Origin: Oscillospiraceae bacterium
GTDB taxonomy: Bacteria > Bacillota > Clostridia > Oscillospirales > Oscillospiraceae
Assembly: GCA_017508045.1 (NCBI GenBank)
Contig: JAFVZT010000017.1
Location: forward strand, 1-37,892
Length of the DNA stretch: 37,892 nt
Direction: 5' to 3'
This document shows, in pieces, positions 24,785 through 32,258 of the stretch. The position numbers and the translations under genes are program-made. Under the pieces are notes generated by a model. The model saw only the letters and a program-made list of their open reading frames with translations. It had not been told where the DNA came from and did no database searches. Position 1 is the stretch's first letter. Every line of letters begins with the position of its first letter.

Positions 24785-25455
24785 ATCTCCGCCACCTCCA
24801 AATGGTATCCCAGGCGGCGAATGGCAATTATCCGCAAATCAGAGCCTATGGATATCAATTTCTTTCGCAAAAAGCCTACATAAACCTCCACATGGTTTTC
24901 CACCGCATCGGAATCATAGCCCCACACACGGGCAAGGATGACCTCTTTGGACAGATTTTGCCCCTTGGATTGGAGCAAAAAGCGCATTACATCAAATTCC
25001 CGGGCAGACAGACGCACGCTTTTTTCGCCGCACACCAAAGTGCCGGTGGACAGGTCTAAGGCCGTGTTTCCGTATACCAATTCGTCCACCTGTCCCCCCT
25101 GCCGGCGCAGCAAGGCGTTGATGCAGGCGAGCAATTCCCGGCTGTCAAAGGGCTTTGTTAAGTAATAATCCGCCCCGGCATTCAGCCCCTGAATACGGTC
25201 CTCCAAGCCGGACTTGGCAGTGAGCATTAAAATCGGTGTGGCGCACCGCTTGGCACGTACCTGACGGGCAACCTGATAGCCGTCCATTTTGGGCATCATC
25301 ACGTCCAAAATCAACAGGTCATACACACCCATTTCCGCGTACTCCGCCCCAGATTCCCCATCATAGACCACTTCCACATCAAAGCCCTTTTGGGTCAGCA
25401 GGGTCTTTAACGAATCTGCCAGAAGCTTCTCGTCCTCTACAATCAGTATTTTCAT
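24778..25455 (-). CDS. OmpR/PhoB-family response regulator (CssR-like by context)
   Basis: 225 aa. Receiver domain with acidic pocket VEDE (7-9), phospho-acceptor Asp51 (LILDVMMPKMDG) and the conserved Lys in LTKPFD. Winged-helix DNA-binding domain from about 125 (VRLSAREFDVMRFLL; ILARVWGYD; VEVYVGFLRKKL). It binds DNA as a dimer, and this family typically uses 11-bp-period direct repeats. Exactly such a repeat is in its own promoter (25497-25514) and upstream of htrA (28587-28604). ATG 25455 follows GGAGGG. First gene of the operon with the kinase. Confidence 0.94.
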   Translation of the reverse strand: MKILIVEDEKLLADSLKTLLTQKGFDVEVVYDGESGAEYAEMGVYDLLILDVMMPKMDGYQVARQVRAKRCATPILMLTAKSGLEDRIQGLNAGADYYLTKPFDSRELLACINALLRRQGGQVDELVYGNTALDLSTGTLVCGEKSVRLSAREFDVMRFLLQSKGQNLSKEVILARVWGYDSDAVENHVEVYVGFLRKKLISIGSDLRIIAIRRLGYHLEVAEIC

Positions 25456-25478
25456 TTCCGCCCTCCTGTCTATTTTTA

Positions 25479-25514
25479 ATTATAATACATTCTAAGGCTG
25501 AAATAAAGCTGAAA
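25479..25514 (-). promoter_or_regulatory. Two-component operon promoter with direct-repeat operator
   Basis: On the minus strand: TTTCAGC (25514-25508), 4 nt, TTTCAGC (25503-25497), 12 nt, -10 TATAAT (25484-25479). The -35 position (TTTATT) lies across the repeats and is a poor match, as in activator-dependent promoters. An 11-bp period of 7-bp half-sites fits an OmpR/PhoB-family dimer. Confidence 0.7.
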
Positions 25515-25537
25515 TTTTACAGTGTCTGCCCCATACC

Positions 25538-25566
25538 TTGACACTATGTCGGATATGTGCTATAAT
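25538..25566 (+). promoter_or_regulatory. Full-consensus promoter of the small membrane protein
   Basis: TTGACA (25538-25543), 17-nt spacer, TATAAT (25561-25566), plus extended TGC. All 12 consensus positions match. It diverges from the two-component promoter, with its -35 beginning 24 bp from the TTTCAGC repeats. Confidence 0.85.
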
Positions 25567-25590
25567 TAAAACAAAGGCGTAGGGAGTTCT

Positions 25591-26001
25591 ATGATGAAAA
25601 GGTATATCATCCTTCTAAGCATCTTAGTTGTAATTATTTGCACAGCCTTTATTTTTGCCATTGTACATCACTACAATAGGTATGAAGAGAGGATGTATGC
25701 AACTCTGTATATCAACCAGATTACTGAAAAAAGCCAAGCTGACGGTACGTATTATCTAACAATAGTGCTGGATGACTATACGGTAGAAGAATGCCATCTG
25801 TCACACAACACCCTCAAGCTGAAAACAACCGAAGCAATTTACAGCAAAATCGATACCAATCTTACATACATCGGTGTATCTCTAAAAATAATGCCCTATG
25901 ACCCGGCAGATGGTGATATCGGCTTTATGCTATACACACAAAACACCCAGAACTGGACAATAATAAAAGTATTTACTGATAAAAACACCTCAATATCTTA
26001 A
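25591..26001 (+). CDS. Small membrane-anchored protein, unknown function
   Basis: 136 aa (135 if ATG 25594 is used, which gives a 7-nt spacing to GGGAG; 25591 gives 4 nt). The N-terminus is Lys-Arg followed by a single hydrophobic helix (about 5-27) without lipobox or clear cleavage site. The rest (about 110 aa) should be outside the membrane and beta-rich, with YLTIVLDDYTVEECHLS and a LTYIGVSLKIMPYD segment. I do not recognise the family. It is driven by a full-consensus promoter and diverges from the two-component system, so it could be an accessory sensor or a target. It ends at a hairpin shared with serA. Confidence 0.75.
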   Translation: MMKRYIILLSILVVIICTAFIFAIVHHYNRYEERMYATLYINQITEKSQADGTYYLTIVLDDYTVEECHLSHNTLKLKTTEAIYSKIDTNLTYIGVSLKIMPYDPADGDIGFMLYTQNTQNWTIIKVFTDKNTSIS

Positions 26002-26009
26002 TGCACAAA

Positions 26010-26036
26010 CCCCGGTGTCCGAAACGGACACCGGGG
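26010..26036. terminator. Hairpin between small membrane protein and serA
   Basis: A 12-bp GC-rich stem CCCCGGTGTCCG/CGGACACCGGGG with loop AAA. Short A/T flanks on each side; probably bidirectional. Confidence 0.8.
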
Positions 26037-26043
26037 AAATCTA

Positions 26044-27207
26044 TCAGCGAATAACACGAACGCGGAAAACGCCTTCCTGTTTGCCAAGCTCCTGAACAAT
26101 AACCTCAGGGGTCGGCTCATCCAAATCCAGCATTGTGCAGGCATACTCACCCTTGCTTCGGTTAAGCATATCGGAGATGTTGATGTTGTGACTTGCCACA
26201 ACCGTTGTAAACCGGCTGATGGTGTTGGGAATGTTCTTATGCAGAACTACAATTCTGCCCGGCTTGGTGCAGATGCCCATGTCAACTGCAGGGAAATTGA
26301 CGGAATTTTTGATATTGCCGTTTTCAAGATAGTCCATAACCTGCCGTACCGCCATCTTGGCGCAGTTATCTTCGGATTCCTCGGTAGATGCACCCAAATG
26401 GGGAATGGCAACAACACCCTGCATACCGGCGGTTTTCTCATTGGGGAAATCGGTAATATAGCATTTTACCTTGCCGGATTTCAGGGCAGCCTCTATTGCC
26501 TCGTCATCCACCAGCTTATCCCGGGCAAAGTTCAGCAAAATGACGCCGTCCTTCATCTTTGCCAGAGTTTCAGCGTTAATCATGTGCTTGGTATCCTCCA
26601 CCAGAGGCACATGAAGGGTGATAATGTCGCAATTTTCGTAAATTTCCTCGCGGGTCTTAACCGGAATAATGTTGCTGTCCAAATGCCAGGCGGCACTGAT
26701 GGAAATATAGGGATCGCAGCCGTAAACCTGCATGCCCAAGCCGATGGCAGCGTTGGCAAGAGGGCCGCCGATAGCACCCAGACCGATAACGCCCAGCTTC
26801 TTGTTCATAATTTCCGTACCGGCAAACTGAGACTTACCCTTTTCAACCTTCTTGGCAATGTCTTCCTCATCTTTAATAGAACGTACCCATTCGATACCGC
26901 CCACGATATCACGGCTGCCCAAAAGCATACCGCAAAGAGCCAGCTCCTTCACGCCGTTGGCGTTTGCGCCGGGGGTATTGAACACCACAATGCCCTCTTC
27001 CGCGCAGCGATCCAGAGGAATGTTATTTACACCGGCGCCTGCGCGGGCAATTGCCTGCAGCTTATCGGAAAATACCATATCGTGCATGGCTGCGCTGCGA
27101 ACCAGAATTGCCTCTGCGTCATTGATCGCATCTGTGGCCTGATAATCCTGAGTAAACAGCTCCGTACCCTTGGGGGAAATTTTATTTAAGTAATGTACCT
27201 GATGCAT
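26044..27207 (-). CDS. serA: D-3-phosphoglycerate dehydrogenase
   Basis: First step of serine synthesis: oxidises 3-phosphoglycerate with NAD. 387 aa. Substrate-binding RAGAGVNNIP at about 54-63, Rossmann LGVIGLGAIGGPLAN at about 137-151, catalytic-type ARDKLVDDEAI (Arg) and PHLGASTEESEDN (His), and a C-terminal ACT domain (about 315-387, GRIVVLHKNIPNTISRFT) that may mediate serine feedback. The usual FEQEP stretch is replaced by FPNEKT, a variant seen in short anaerobe SerA types. ATG 27207 is chosen because AGAAAGGA is 8 nt upstream; an ATG at 27216 lies on that site and would overlap the apgM stop. Second gene of the apgM-like/serA operon. Confidence 0.92.
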   Translation of the reverse strand: MHQVHYLNKISPKGTELFTQDYQATDAINDAEAILVRSAAMHDMVFSDKLQAIARAGAGVNNIPLDRCAEEGIVVFNTPGANANGVKELALCGMLLGSRDIVGGIEWVRSIKDEEDIAKKVEKGKSQFAGTEIMNKKLGVIGLGAIGGPLANAAIGLGMQVYGCDPYISISAAWHLDSNIIPVKTREEIYENCDIITLHVPLVEDTKHMINAETLAKMKDGVILLNFARDKLVDDEAIEAALKSGKVKCYITDFPNEKTAGMQGVVAIPHLGASTEESEDNCAKMAVRQVMDYLENGNIKNSVNFPAVDMGICTKPGRIVVLHKNIPNTISRFTTVVASHNINISDMLNRSKGEYACTMLDLDEPTPEVIVQELGKQEGVFRVRVIR

Positions 27208-27212
27208 AGAAA

Positions 27213-28415
27213 TCATCCTTTCTCAAATAAATGGTCAATCAATTTAAAGCCTTCCGGCTGGAAAATCTTCGTTGCGGCAGCATCTTTTTCGCTGTAACGG
27301 GCAATCGTTTTGCGCTGGGCGGTGCTGTCATATAAAATATATGGAACCGGGTCAGCGGTGTGGGTACGGCAGCGAATGGGTGTGGGGTGATCGGGCAAAA
27401 TCAGCAGCCGATACGCTTCGCAGGAAAAGTCCATTGCCTGCTTAATAGGAGCAATTACCCGGCTATCCAAATACTCTATGGCTTTGATTTTATTTTCAAT
27501 ACTGCCCTGATGTCCCATTTCATCCGGCGCTTCCACATGGACATAGGCAAAATCACAGCCGTCCTCCAAAACTGCCCGAACAGCCGCCTGCGCCTTACCC
27601 TCATAGTTGGTATGCAGGCCACCGGTAGCACCGGGCACATCCACCACGGACATCCCTGCTCCCACTGCAATACCTTTAAGTAAATCCACCGCAGAAATCA
27701 TTGCGCCTATTTTTCCGGTCTTTTGGGTAAAATTGGCAAGAGAGGGTTTTGTGCCTGCACCCCAGAACCACAGGGAATTTGCTTTATTGACGCCCTGCTC
27801 CTGGCGTTTTTTATTCAGCGGATGGGTATTTAATAAGGAAAAGCTCTTTTCCATCATATCCCGAAATGCCGGATGCTGGGGAAGATACGGCCCGATTTTC
27901 TGACCCAAATGGTCATGAGGCTGAGCCATATCCAGCACTTTGCCATGCTTCCACACCAAAATGTGCCGGTAGCTTGTGCCGGTAAAAAAGGAAAATTCCT
28001 CAGTAGAAAGATTTTGACGGACGGTGTCTATCAGTATGTCGGCATCCTCTGTGGAAATCTCACCGGAGCTGTGGTCAAGTATGGTCTTTTGCTCAAAGGG
28101 TGTTTCCTCAGTTAAGGTAACAATATTGCTGCGGAAAACCACATCATCCTCCGCCATATCTACTCCAACGCTCAAGGCCTCCAAGGGGGAGCGTCCGGAA
28201 TAATTACAGGTTGGGTCATATCCCAAAACAGCCAAATTCGCCACATCACTGCCAGGCTTCATAGCGTCAGGGACGGTTTTTACCAAGCCCATTTCGCCTT
28301 TGCCTGCCAAATCGTCCATAACCGGTGTTTTGGCATATTCCAGTGGGGTTTTGCCCCCCAGCTGCACCAGAGGCTCATCTGCCATACCGTCGCCCAGTAT
28401 TACAATATATTTCAT
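27213..28415 (-). CDS. apgM: Archaeal-type cofactor-independent phosphoglycerate mutase family protein (ApgM-like; possibly homoserine kinase)
   Basis: 400 aa, alkaline phosphatase superfamily. N-terminal metal site YIVILGDGMADEPL, then PGSDVANLAVLGYDP and SGRSPLEA, and C-terminal metal ligands in EAPDEMGHQG and LPDHPTPIRCRTHT. Archaeal members interconvert 3- and 2-phosphoglycerate. A bacterial branch has been proposed as homoserine kinase (TIGR02535). The adjacent serA, which uses 3-phosphoglycerate, fits either a glycolytic or an amino-acid role, and sequence alone does not decide. ATG 28415 follows AAGGAGG. Confidence 0.87.
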   Translation of the reverse strand: MKYIVILGDGMADEPLVQLGGKTPLEYAKTPVMDDLAGKGEMGLVKTVPDAMKPGSDVANLAVLGYDPTCNYSGRSPLEALSVGVDMAEDDVVFRSNIVTLTEETPFEQKTILDHSSGEISTEDADILIDTVRQNLSTEEFSFFTGTSYRHILVWKHGKVLDMAQPHDHLGQKIGPYLPQHPAFRDMMEKSFSLLNTHPLNKKRQEQGVNKANSLWFWGAGTKPSLANFTQKTGKIGAMISAVDLLKGIAVGAGMSVVDVPGATGGLHTNYEGKAQAAVRAVLEDGCDFAYVHVEAPDEMGHQGSIENKIKAIEYLDSRVIAPIKQAMDFSCEAYRLLILPDHPTPIRCRTHTADPVPYILYDSTAQRKTIARYSEKDAAATKIFQPEGFKLIDHLFEKG

Positions 28416-28447
28416 AAAAGCCTCCTTTTTTCTGAAAGATTATTAAC

Positions 28448-28476
28448 ATAATAACACTTCTCAACATGAAATACAA
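28448..28476 (-). promoter_or_regulatory. Promoter of the apgM-like/serA operon
   Basis: On the minus strand: -35 TTGTAT (28476-28471), 17-nt spacer, -10 TATTAT (28453-28448). Confidence 0.65.
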
Positions 28477-28586
28477 TATAAAATATTGGAAGATTTTTTC
28501 CTTTTTCCTGACAGATTTTCGTGTAAAATGTATGGTTTTCCATTTGTGGCACAGGCTAATGAAAATCCCTTTGAAATACAATCGGC

Positions 28587-28622
28587 TTTCAGCACAATTT
28601 CAGCAACCTATGATAAGATAAT
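28587..28622 (+). promoter_or_regulatory. htrA promoter with the same direct-repeat operator as the two-component operon
   Basis: TTTCAGC (28587-28593), 4 nt, TTTCAGC (28598-28604), 12 nt, -10 GATAAT (28617-28622). Half-site sequence, half-site spacing and distance to -10 are identical to the promoter at 25479-25514. No good -35 hexamer, which suggests activation by the bound regulator. Confidence 0.7.
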
Positions 28623-28649
28623 GCCACAAACAAATAAAGGAGAAACGCT

Positions 28650-29927
28650 ATGAGCTATGAAGAAATGAACGAATATGGGACGTATGATGCCGAGCCGCAG
28701 CCGCCCCGTTATGAGCCGAAGCCGAAAAGAAAATCCACAGGCTTCGGAAAAACCGTCGCCTTGGCGCTGTGCTGCTCTTTGTTGGGCGGTGCCGTGGGTG
28801 CAGTGGGAAGCACGCTGCTGCGATTGCCTGAAGCAGCAGTTACCCATTCCACCACAATTTTAGAGGGTCAGCGAGAAAACACTGTTATTGATATTATGAA
28901 AATTGACACCAGCAAGCTTATGACCCCGGCCGAGGTCTACGCAGCAAATGTAAACTCCACCGTAGGTATTCAAACCGCCATCACCACAAATTTCTGGGGC
29001 TTTCAAACTACCTCTGCGGCCTCCGGCTCGGGTTTTATTATTTCCGAGGATGGCTATATTCTGACCAACTACCATGTTATTGAAAATGCCAATGCTATTT
29101 CCGTTTCCTTTTATGACGGCAGTAATGCCGATGCCAAGCTCATTGGCTACGATACCGGCAACGACATCGCCGTGCTTAAGGTAGCCAAAACGGGGCTTTC
29201 TCCGGTCGTTCTGGGAAATTCCGGTAATTTAAACGTGGGTGACACGGTGATTGCCATTGGAAATCCTTTGGGTGAACTGACCTTTTCCCTTACAGCCGGC
29301 GCAATCAGCGCCTTGGAACGGGAAATCACCACCTCCGCCGGTGTAACTATGAATTTAATGCAGACAGATTGCGCCATCAACTCCGGCAATTCCGGCGGTG
29401 CGCTGTTTAACCTCTACGGAGAGGTAATCGGCATCACCAATGCAAAATACTCCAGCAACACAAGCACCGAAGCCTCTATTGACAATATCGGTTTTGCCAT
29501 TCCGGTAAATCATATTCGCAACATTGTAGAAAGCGTTATTGAAAAAGGATATTTTTCAAAGCCGTATATCGGCGTATCCGTTTCCGATGTCAGCAGTGAG
29601 ACCCAAAGCTACGGTCTGCCCCAAGGTGCTGCGGTGAAATCGGTGGAGGATGACTCTCCTGCTGAAAAAGCAGACCTGCGGGTAAATGATATAATCACAC
29701 AGGTGGACGGAACACCCATTACCGGTTCTTCTCAGCTTGTTTCCCTTGTAAAAACCTGTACAGTCGGACAGGTGCTGAAGCTGAAGGTTTATCGGCAAGG
29801 TGCTTATCTGGATTTGGAAATTACCGTAGGAGAGCAAATTCAATCTGCCACCGCAGATAAAAACAATTCCCAGCAAAGCAGCAGCTCCCAGTTCCCCTAC
29901 TGGGGCAACGGAAGCGGTAATCGCTAA
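28650..29927 (+). CDS. htrA: Membrane-anchored HtrA/DegS-like serine protease with PDZ domain
   Basis: 425 aa. A short acidic/proline-rich cytoplasmic N-terminus (about 1-33), one transmembrane helix (about 34-57), then a trypsin-like domain with the triad His142 (TNYHVIE), Asp172 (GNDIAVLKV) and Ser248 (NSGNSGGALFN). A PDZ domain (about 300-392, PYIGVSVSDV to ITGSSQLVSLV) follows, and a Ser/Gln/Asn-rich low-complexity tail. It degrades or refolds misfolded exported proteins at the outer membrane face. ATG 28650 follows AAAGGAG at 7 nt. It is monocistronic, and its promoter carries the operator also found at the two-component operon, so it is predicted to be stress-induced. Confidence 0.94.
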   Translation: MSYEEMNEYGTYDAEPQPPRYEPKPKRKSTGFGKTVALALCCSLLGGAVGAVGSTLLRLPEAAVTHSTTILEGQRENTVIDIMKIDTSKLMTPAEVYAANVNSTVGIQTAITTNFWGFQTTSAASGSGFIISEDGYILTNYHVIENANAISVSFYDGSNADAKLIGYDTGNDIAVLKVAKTGLSPVVLGNSGNLNVGDTVIAIGNPLGELTFSLTAGAISALEREITTSAGVTMNLMQTDCAINSGNSGGALFNLYGEVIGITNAKYSSNTSTEASIDNIGFAIPVNHIRNIVESVIEKGYFSKPYIGVSVSDVSSETQSYGLPQGAAVKSVEDDSPAEKADLRVNDIITQVDGTPITGSSQLVSLVKTCTVGQVLKLKVYRQGAYLDLEITVGEQIQSATADKNNSQQSSSSQFPYWGNGSGNR

Positions 29928-29937
29928 CTTTACAAAA

Positions 29938-29966
29938 ATACCCCCTGATTAAACATCAGGGGGTAT
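29938..29966 (+). terminator. Terminator of htrA
   Basis: A 12-bp stem ATACCCCCTGAT/ATCAGGGGGTAT with loop TAAAC, followed by CATTATAT. Confidence 0.8.
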
Positions 29967-30020
29967 CATTATATCCAAGAGAAAATACGGCGTTAACCAT
30001 GTCGCATAATGTAAAAACAG

Positions 30021-30049
30021 TTGACAGTCTTTGTTTGCTGTGATAAAAT
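30021..30049 (+). promoter_or_regulatory. Promoter of the lysine biosynthesis operon
   Basis: -35 TTGACA (30021-30026), 17-nt spacer, -10 TAAAAT (30044-30049) with extended TGA. It starts the riboswitch leader about 10-15 nt upstream of the aptamer. Confidence 0.8.
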
Positions 30050-30068
30050 ATAGTAAATTCATATTGAA

Positions 30069-30245
30069 ACACTATAGAGGCGCATTGCATCATTAGTAGC
30101 CTTTGCTTCACGGCTTTCGCAGAGCCTATGCAAAGAGGAAAGGGATCAGTGCCGAAGGGGGGCTGAGGCGAAAAGCACTCCTGGTTGCACAAATAAGATT
30201 TGTTCGACTGTCGCACGGTTTGCCGTGCGGAGAGCTATCTGTGTT
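30069..30245 (+). ncRNA. Lysine riboswitch (L box) aptamer
   Basis: The 438-bp gap before dapA contains the L-box conserved core: AGAGGCGC near 30076, GGAAAGGGATCAG and GTGCCGAAGG near 30140-30160, then GACTGTCGC and GGAGAGCTATCT (30229-30240). The outer helix P1 can form between ATAG (30074-30077) and CTAT (30235-30238), with ACAC/GTGT extending it. Lysine binding should stabilise P1 and favour the downstream terminator, lowering dapA-ddh-lysA expression when lysine is plentiful. Confidence 0.92.
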
Positions 30246-30299
30246 CCGTGTTTTTCCTCAGTTTGCGGACCGGGGAGACTGGGTAAACTCGGGTCGAGG

Positions 30300-30328
30300 T
30301 AGCTGATGGTATGCATCAGCTATTTTTT
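30300..30328 (+). terminator. Riboswitch-controlled terminator before dapA
   Basis: A 9-bp stem TAGCTGATG/CATCAGCTA with loop GTATG and six T's. It lies between the aptamer and the dapA ribosome site, so it is the expression platform. Sequence from 30246 to 30299 can fold with CCTC.../...GAGG and AGTTT/AAACT pairs, possibly the competing structure. Confidence 0.88.
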
Positions 30329-30365
30329 ATGAAAAAACTATTTTTTATCATAAAGGAGAATGTTT

Positions 30366-31265
30366 ATGAGACAGCCTATTTTCCGGGGCGTTGCAACTGC
30401 CCTGATTACGCCCACCACAAAAGACGGCGTTGATTTTCCTGCCCTTGAAAAGCTTATAAACTGGCAGATTGAAGAAGGCATTAACGCTCTGGTTATTTGC
30501 GGAACTACCGGCGAAAACTCCACCCTTACCGATGCAGAGCATCGCGCAGTCCTGGAGTTTGCCATAAAGGTGGCCGACCACCGCATTCCTATGATTGCCG
30601 GCACCGGCTCTAACGACACTTCCTATGCCATCAGCCTGACCCGGTATGCCTGCGAGCTGGGCTACGACGGCGTTTTGGTGGTTACGCCTTACTATAACAA
30701 GACAACCCAAAAGGGCCTGGTAGCTATGTTCACCGCCATTGCCGACGCTTCAACCATTCCGGTTATTCTTTACAACGTTCCCTCCCGTACCGGTGTGAAT
30801 ATCGAGCCTGCCACCTATGCAAAGCTGGCTGATCATCCTATGATTGCCGGCATCAAGGAGGCAAACGGCAATATTTCCAAAATTGTGGAAACTGCTTCTC
30901 TTGTAAAGGGCAAGCTGGACCTTTACTCCGGCAACGACGATCAAATTGTTCCTTTAATGGCAGTGGGCGGACTGGGTGTCATTTCTGTTCTGTCCAATAT
31001 CGCTCCGAGGCAGACTGTAGAGCTGTGTAACCGGTTCTTTGCTGGTGACCTTGTCGGTGCAATGCAGCTGCAGAGCAAATTCCTGCCCTTAATTAACTCG
31101 CTGTTCTGCGAGGTCAACCCCATTCCTGTAAGAGCCGCTTGCGCTGCTATGGGCTATTGTGAAAACTACCTGCGTCTGCCGCTGGTTACGATGGACGAAG
31201 GAAAGCGTCAGATTATGCTGCAGCAAATGCGTGATTTGGGCCTTGTTCTCAAGGAGGACGCATGA
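30366..31265 (+). CDS. dapA: 4-hydroxy-tetrahydrodipicolinate synthase
   Basis: First committed lysine step: condenses pyruvate with aspartate semialdehyde. 299 aa, a TIM barrel of normal length. Active-site Lys in AGIKEANG (about 163), Tyr in VLYNVPSRTG (about 137), and the GTTGENSTL motif (about 45). ATG 30366 is 7 nt after AAAGGAG; an ATG at 30360 is too close. First gene of the riboswitch-controlled dapA-ddh-lysA operon; overlaps ddh by 4 nt (ATGA). Confidence 0.97.
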   Translation: MRQPIFRGVATALITPTTKDGVDFPALEKLINWQIEEGINALVICGTTGENSTLTDAEHRAVLEFAIKVADHRIPMIAGTGSNDTSYAISLTRYACELGYDGVLVVTPYYNKTTQKGLVAMFTAIADASTIPVILYNVPSRTGVNIEPATYAKLADHPMIAGIKEANGNISKIVETASLVKGKLDLYSGNDDQIVPLMAVGGLGVISVLSNIAPRQTVELCNRFFAGDLVGAMQLQSKFLPLINSLFCEVNPIPVRAACAAMGYCENYLRLPLVTMDEGKRQIMLQQMRDLGLVLKEDA

Positions 31266-32245
31266 TTAAGCTGGGAATTGTAGGCTACGGAAACTTGGCC
31301 CGGGGCGTTGAATGTGCCATTGCCCAAAATCCCGATATGGAGCTTTCTGCGGTGTTTACCCGCCGTGACCCGTCATCGGTGCGGATTTTAACTCCAAATG
31401 TTCCTGTTCTGCCGGTTGAAGATGCGGAGACCTTCTGCGGCAAAATTGATGTGCTGCTGTTATGCGGCGGCAGCGCCACAGATTTGCCTGCTGTGACCCC
31501 GAAATTTGCAAAGAAATTCCATGTGGTCGACAGCTTTGATAACCACGCCAATATTCCTGCCCATTTTGCAGCCGTTAACGCCGCTGCAGCCGAAAGTGGA
31601 CACGTAGCTTTAATTTCCACCGGCTGGGACCCGGGCTTATTCTCTGTAAACCGCTTATATGCCTCTGCCATTTTGCCGGAGGGTAAGGATTACACCTTCT
31701 GGGGCAAGGGTGTCAGCCAGGGTCATTCCGATGCCGTCCGGAGAATCCCCGGCGTTCTGGATGCCCGGCAGTATACCATTCCCGTCCCGGAAGCGATGGA
31801 TAAGGTCCGTCGGGGCGAGAATCCGGATCTGACTACCCGGCAAAAGCACACCCGACTTTGCTATGTGGTGGCAGAACCGGAAGCGGACACCAAGGCAATT
31901 GAGCAAGCAATTAAAACCATGCCTAACTATTTTGCAGACTATGATACCACTGTGGTATTTATAACTCAGGAAGAAATGAAAAACGACCATTCCGGCTTGC
32001 CCCACGGCGGCAGTGTCATTCGCAGCGGTGTCACCGGTTGGGACAAGGAAACCACACAAACCATCGAATACAAGCTGAACTTGGGGTCTAACCCTCAGTT
32101 TACCGCCAGCGTATTGGTGGCCTGCGCCCGGGCTGTTGTCCGGATGGCAGAAAAAGGAATTACCGGCTGCCAGACCATTTTTGACATTGCACCGGCAGAC
32201 CTGTCCATCCTGAGCCGCGAGGAACTGCTTTCTCATATGCTGTAA
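31262..32245 (+). CDS. ddh: meso-Diaminopimelate dehydrogenase
   Basis: Makes meso-diaminopimelate in one NADPH- and ammonia-dependent step from tetrahydrodipicolinate, replacing the four-step succinyl/acetyl routes. 327 aa, normal length. Rossmann GIVGYGNLARGVECAI (5-20), NADPH-site FTRRDP (about 32), LLLCGGSATDLP (about 65), substrate-site STGWDPGLFSVNR (about 119) and GKGVSQGHSDAVRRI. Coupled to dapA, followed by lysA 13 nt later. The product feeds both lysine and peptidoglycan. Confidence 0.97.
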   Translation: MIKLGIVGYGNLARGVECAIAQNPDMELSAVFTRRDPSSVRILTPNVPVLPVEDAETFCGKIDVLLLCGGSATDLPAVTPKFAKKFHVVDSFDNHANIPAHFAAVNAAAAESGHVALISTGWDPGLFSVNRLYASAILPEGKDYTFWGKGVSQGHSDAVRRIPGVLDARQYTIPVPEAMDKVRRGENPDLTTRQKHTRLCYVVAEPEADTKAIEQAIKTMPNYFADYDTTVVFITQEEMKNDHSGLPHGGSVIRSGVTGWDKETTQTIEYKLNLGSNPQFTASVLVACARAVVRMAEKGITGCQTIFDIAPADLSILSREELLSHML

Positions 32246-32258
32246 CAGGGAGAAAACT

